Assembly: GCF_000485595.1 (NCBI RefSeq)
Contig: NW_014577482.1
Coordinates: forward strand, 231,241 to 252,520
Direction of reading: 5' to 3'
DNA: 21,280 nt
DNA from: Priapulus caudatus
Taxonomy: Eukaryota; Priapulida; Priapulimorpha; Priapulimorphida; Priapulidae
Shown: piece by piece, positions 17,220-21,280 of the stretch
Position numbering within the stretch: position 1 is the stretch's first letter
How the letters are laid out: every line of letters begins with the position of its first letter
Notes under the pieces: generated by a model
What the model was told of the DNA's origin: nothing
Databases searched by the model: none
The model's input: the letters and a program-made list of their open reading frames with translations, nothing else
Program-made: the position numbers and the translations under genes

Positions 17220-18010
17220 GCAGGCGCAAATTATTCATTTATACGATATCATTGACGAGCGACGTGTCCTGCAACCGCTATTAGTTTCAATTTATCACTC
17301 GTAATCCCTGCGTACGCTATCCCGGTTCCCATCCCCGCATCTCCCGGGCTCGACCGGATATAATTAGTCAGGAACACACGAAGTAATATGCATGAAGAAT
17401 TAATGCTAGTTCTTGTCCGTTAGGTCAAGAAGGGACGCGTAGCTTGAAGACTACTCTCATCTTGGTGGAAAATTCTTTCTGTAGGCAGAATCACGGTGTG
17501 TGGCCAATAGGGAGCATGTGTAATTCATGAAGCTAATAATAGGTCAGGTTAGCGACTACACGCCACATCGAATCAGCAAAGGAAATTGGTTTATTGATAG
17601 TATTTCTTGTTCGGTCTTTGAAATATTTATCAATAAGAATAACAGTCGATCCGTGGATAAGAGTTATGCGATGATATTTGTTCCCTCACACTGTACGGAA
17701 TTAGATTATGTGAAAGTCGTGGCAAGACAATGTCGAATGTTCGATCGTGTATGTGTTTGTTTATGAATTTGTTTGTTTACTGTTTGTTTGTTCGTTCGTT
17801 CGTTGCTCGATTGTTTGTTTACTTTAGATAAATTAATGACATTAGATTTGTGTTTAATCGACAGTTAAAAATTGGATTTATTAAACGTGCCAGGGTCATA
17901 AAAGTAGGTGCCCATGAGATGGGAACACTGTTATGATAATGCTATAGACTTCTAAATCTATTCATACGGTCTACTTGAAAGAGAAGGCGGGTAGAAGAGA
18001 TTGATAAAAT
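17220..18010. other. Non-repetitive DNA between two minisatellites
   Basis: Ordinary sequence. A 79-codon plus frame at 17527-17766 has a balanced composition (starts MKLIIGQVSD, ends FDRVCVCL) but no family I recognise and no splice or promoter support. A TTTG/TTCG tetranucleotide patch follows at about 17754-17822. AGGTCAGGTTAG near 17541 resembles arthropod TTAGG telomere units only for one or two units. Confidence 0.55.
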
Positions 18011-18336
18011 GACGATAGCGTGTCGACGACGACAGTGACTGACGATGACGATAACCTGTCGGCGACGACAGTGACTGACGATAACGATAACTAGTCGGCG
18101 GCGACAGTGACAGACGATGACGATAACGTGTCGGCGACGACAGTGATTGGACCCGATGAACGATAACGTGTCGGCAAACGACAGTGACTGACGATGACGA
18201 TAACTTGTCGGCGGCGACAGTGACTGACGATGACGATAACTTGTCGGCGGCGACAGTGACTGACGATGACTCGATAGATCTGCCGACGACGACAGTGACT
18301 GACGATGACGATAATGTGTCGTCGATGACAGAGGCT
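18011..18336. repeat. 36-bp minisatellite, about nine copies
   Basis: The unit is GACGATGACGATAAC, a variable base pair, GTCGGCG, then a GACGACAGTGACT-like end. Boundaries fall at about 18041, 18077, 18113, 18149, 18190, 18226, 18262 and 18301. The copies at 18190 and 18226 are identical; the one at 18149 is 41 bp and the one at 18262 is 39 bp. A minus frame of 147 codons runs through it but shifts between two repeat phases because of indels. A plus frame meets TAG in the third copy. Confidence 0.9.
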
Positions 18337-18515
18337 GTAATTCAGGGCAACGCAGACGAGTGAGCCACTCGACGCTAAATAGCAATAAATGAATGCATTC
18401 AAATGACTCGGGCCGATCCTCGGGCGCACCATTAAATGATCCTTTATCTGACCCTTAGCAGCACATCTACCTTATTCACTTGATTATGACTATTGTCGCC
18501 GGTCGACGTGCGGTC
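18337..18515. other. Non-repetitive spacer
   Basis: Ordinary sequence without tandem structure or a convincing frame. Confidence 0.5.
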
Positions 18516-18690
18516 ACGCAGAGAGAGAAAGTAGAGAGAGAAGGAGAGAGAGAAATGAGGAAGAGCGAGATGAGCAAAGAGAGAGGACACGAGAGAGAGA
18601 GAGAGAGATGAGAGAGGGGGGGCGGGGGGGGGGGGGGGGGGGGGGGGGTGAGAGAGAGGAGAGTAGAGACCAGAGAGACAGAGATAAGAG
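18516..18690. repeat. (GA)n tract with an internal poly-G
   Basis: GAGAGA runs on both sides of a G-rich centre: seven G at 18616-18622, one C, then 25 G at 18624-18648. The length of such a homopolymer is not reliable in draft sequence. Quadruplex-prone. Confidence 0.9.
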
Positions 18691-19172
18691 GTGGCGACGT
18701 CGCGGACCGAACGATGACGTCACTGCATAGATCGCTCCGCCATTATAGAATTTCAATACGACTGATTGTGTGGGAATTTAGCCTGCTGATTTGCGTGGAC
18801 TATAAGCGTTGCCGTTAGCTTCCAGTGCTCCGCTCAGCGAGTTACTCATCGCATCGAATTCACGCGAGAGAGTAGACGCTTCACGCGACAAAGCCTCGCA
18901 ATTCTAACTTTCCGCACCTTTCTCGCGCGCTTCGTTGCCGCGCCTGCGAGTCTCGAGCTGAAAAAAAAATAACTGAGAAGATTTAACTGGTGTCCGTTGG
19001 GGAGGCGACAATCCTTATTGCGCGCCCTCCACCAGCGAATGAGTCTACTACGTTGGTCATTACAATGTGTATCCAATAGCTTAAGAAGCGACGTGGCATT
19101 GAGGAGGAATGGCGAGAAAAGAAAGAGAGAGACGGTCTATATCTACTAGTATGGATGAATGTATTGATAGAT
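18691..19172. other. Non-repetitive DNA, no gene recognised
   Basis: CpG-containing ordinary sequence. A 76-codon minus frame (18846-19076) is Arg-rich without a known domain. No RNA gene is visible. Confidence 0.55.
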
Positions 19173-19211
19173 AGTTAGCTAGCCTACAGTTAGATAGATA
19201 GAATAGATGAT

Positions 19212-19266
<55 letters not shown>

Positions 19267-19440
19267 GATAGATTAGATAGATAGATAGATAGATAGATAG
19301 ATCAGATAGATAAGATAGATAGATAGATAGATTAATAGATAGATAGATAAATAGATAATAATAGTAGCATAGATAGTATAATAGATAGATTAGATAGATA
19401 GAGTAGATAGATGATAGATAGATAGTTAGATAGATGAATG
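19173..19440. repeat. (GATA)n array
   Basis: GATA units, with a long regular run from about 19215 to 19264, grading into GGAT at about 19437. The minus frame of 388 codons at 19190-20356 spans this and the GGAT array; it is a Ser/Ile/His/Pro cycle caused by stop-free tetranucleotides. Confidence 0.95.
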
Positions 19441-20906
19441 GATAGATGGATAGATGGATGATGGGATGATGGATGATGGATGGATGGATGTCATGGATGG
19501 ATGAATGAATGGCATGGATGGATAGGATGGCATGCGATGGATGGATGGATGGATGTATGGATGGATGGATGATGGATGGATGGATGTCCATGATGGATGG
19601 ATGGAGGCATGGGATGGATAGATGGATGGATGTTAGGATGGCATGATGGATGATGGATAGGATGGTCATGGATGGATGGATGGATTGGATGATGGATGAA
19701 TAATGATGGATGGATGGATGGATGAGATGGCAGATGGATGGAGTAGATGGATGGATGGATGGATGGATGATGTATGGATGGAGATGGTATTGGATGAATA
19801 GATCAATGGGATGATGGATGGACGGATAGGATGGATTGAATAGATAGTAGATAGATGGGGTGGAGGGATGATGGATGATGGATGGAGGATGCGCATGGAT
19901 GGATGGCATGGATGGACGACGGATGGACTGGATGCGATGGATGATGGATGGATGGATGGATGGATGGATGGTATGGATGGAGGTATGGATGGAATGGATG
20001 GAATGGATGGATGTGGCAGGCATGGATGGATGCGATAGATGGGATGGATGGATGGATGGTAGGATGCGACGGGACGCGACGGACGACGACGGCACGGACT
20101 GAACGGACGCGGACGGACGGAACGGGCAGGACGGACGGACGACGACGGACGGACGGACGGAAGACGACGGACGGAACCGGACGGACGACGGGCGGACGAT
20201 TTGGATGGATGGATGGATCGGATGGATGGATGGATGGCAGATGGTAGGATGATGATGATGGATCGGATGGAATGGATGGATGGATATGGGATGGGTAATG
20301 GATGGATGGATTGGCATGGCGATGGCATGGCATGCATGGATGCGAATGGATGGCATGGATGGAGGTATGGCATGGATGGTGGGATGGCATGATGATGGAT
20401 GGGATGATGCGATGATGGATGGATGGATAATGGATCGATGGTATAGAGGCTATGGATGGGATGATGGATGGATATGGATGGATGGGATGGATGGCATGGA
20501 TGGAATGGATAGATGGGTTTGTGATGACATGAACGGATAATAGTATGGATAGATAGATGGATGGGCTAGTGATGGAGGATGAGTGGAGATGGATGGATGG
20601 ATGGATATGGATGATGATGTGATGGCATGGATGGATGGATGGATGGCTATGGGATGGCATGATGGATGGATGGGCATGGATGGATGTATGGATGGTGGAT
20701 GGATAGATGGATGGACGGGTGGACGGACGGATGGATGGATGGGTGGATGAATGGATGAATGGACGGATGGATGGAGGAGTGAATGGATGGATGGATGAGT
20801 ACATGGATGGATGGATGGATGGATGGATAAGTAAATGGATGGATGGATGAGTGAATGGATGAGTAAATGGGTGGATGGATGGACCGACAGACGGACGGAC
20901 GGACAG
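19441..20906. repeat. Imperfect (GGAT)n array, about 1.47 kb, with a GGAC core
   Basis: GGAT units with frequent one-base slips and GGCAT insertions. From about 20067 to 20200 the unit changes to GGAC/CGAC (ACGGACGG), then returns to GGAT; a few GGAC units close the array at about 20882-20903. The series GATA to GGAT to GGAC differs by one base at each step. Overlapping minus frames up to 388 codons (His/Pro/Ser/Ile) and plus frames (Met/Asp/Gly/Trp) are repeat translations. Confidence 0.95.
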
Positions 20907-21280
20907 TTAGCTACCCTCCAAATTCACACATTTTAGACGGTGCTCAACACCGAAAAACTGCGCGAGGCTCAGTGACGACAGTCACGCATGCGCCCTCCCG
21001 CGTCCGCCCACGCCACACTAACGCACCCGGACGCCCGAATTGAAACAGTACCGAGTACTATATGGAAACCATTTTTGCCCCGTTTTTCAGAGCTGTCTAG
21101 TCCGATGAAATCGTTGATCGGACGACGATAAAAGTGCATTACTTCGCCTGAATACTGACTGAATAGCGGAGGAAGTGCGATAGATCGAGCTAGCCGCGCC
21201 ATCGATATCAGCGTCTAACAGCTTGTCCTACAGGTAACTGCGTGGGGCGGTTCGATATCGCAGGTAGTAACTATAACAGT
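20907..21280. other. Non-repetitive CpG-containing DNA at the window end
   Basis: Ordinary sequence. CAGCTTGTCCTACAG ending near 21232 resembles a splice acceptor followed by GTAACTG. GGCGGTTCGATATC near 21247 is an imperfect B-box-like word without a partner A-box. The 77-codon minus frame at 20969-21202 has no recognised domain. Confidence 0.5.

Noticed and set aside
17541-17555. Arthropod telomere repeat (TTAGG)n
   Set aside because: Only one or two imperfect units are present, not an array.
17527-17766. 79-codon plus-strand frame with balanced composition
   Set aside because: No recognised family, no splice or promoter support, and a length readily reached by chance in ~800 bp of A/T-leaning DNA.
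19190-20804. Very long minus-strand open frames (388, 333 and 235 codons) rich in His, Pro, Ser and Ile
   Set aside because: They are translations of stop-free GATA/GGAT repeats, overlapping in different frames; no non-repetitive domain is present.
21240-21260. tRNA T-arm suggested by GGCGGTTCGATATC
   Set aside because: The B-box match is incomplete and no matching upstream D-arm is seen.

Overview
This window looks like intergenic or intronic nuclear DNA from an animal. It is dominated by simple-sequence repeats, and I can support no complete protein-coding gene, rRNA or tRNA in it. The repeats include CA/GT, GA, GATA, GGAT, GGAC, CTGC, TCG and AT-rich tracts, two codon-multiple minisatellites (30 and 36 bp), a ~97-bp tandem array and two ~380-bp degenerate A/T-rich arrays. 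By my rough tally about half the window is repetitive. CpG is plentiful in both the non-repeat DNA and the repeats, so there is no sign of the CpG depletion seen in heavily methylated vertebrate genomes. That favours an invertebrate. An arthropod, possibly a hymenopteran, fits the GA/CG-rich style, but this is an impression and not a diagnosis. Ten Ns at 11271-11280, one N at 12134 and abundant one-base indels inside tandem repeats point to a long-read draft assembly with imperfect polishing.

Layout. 1-2200: CA-rich, GA-rich and GT-rich blocks in sequence. 2200-3620: a CpG-rich block, possibly gene-proximal, ending in a TCG-rich tract. 3620-4300: unremarkable DNA with an 18-bp perfect palindrome. 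4300-7080: AT tract, a ~1-kb GATA array, a ~370-bp GT/GC alternating tract, then a GA-GATA-GA compound array. 7280-9310: two degenerate A/T-rich arrays in opposite orientation around ordinary DNA and a CA/CG-rich patch. 10329-10620: three copies of a ~97-bp repeat containing a tRNA-like D-arm. 11271-12256 and 14690-15640: two nearly identical copies of a ~640-bp unit flanked by CA tracts, plus a diverged inverted partial copy beside the N gap. Between them lie a 411-bp CTGC array, a GA array and a 260-bp foldback (MITE-like) element with a second hairpin. 15600-16480: pyrimidine-rich and G-rich tracts around a CpG-rich segment. 16620-18340: AT tract and the two minisatellites. 18516-20906: GA/poly-G, then a GATA to GGAT to GGAC series.

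The long open frames here are almost all consequences of repeats whose unit contains no stop codon, or of T/A-poor CpG-rich DNA. No group of genes working together can be recognised. The most informative observations are the probable false duplication or real segmental duplication around the Ns, the foldback element at 14176-14435, the tRNA-like tandem repeat at 10329-10620 and the inverted pair of A/T-rich arrays. I found nothing that amounts to a new biological system.
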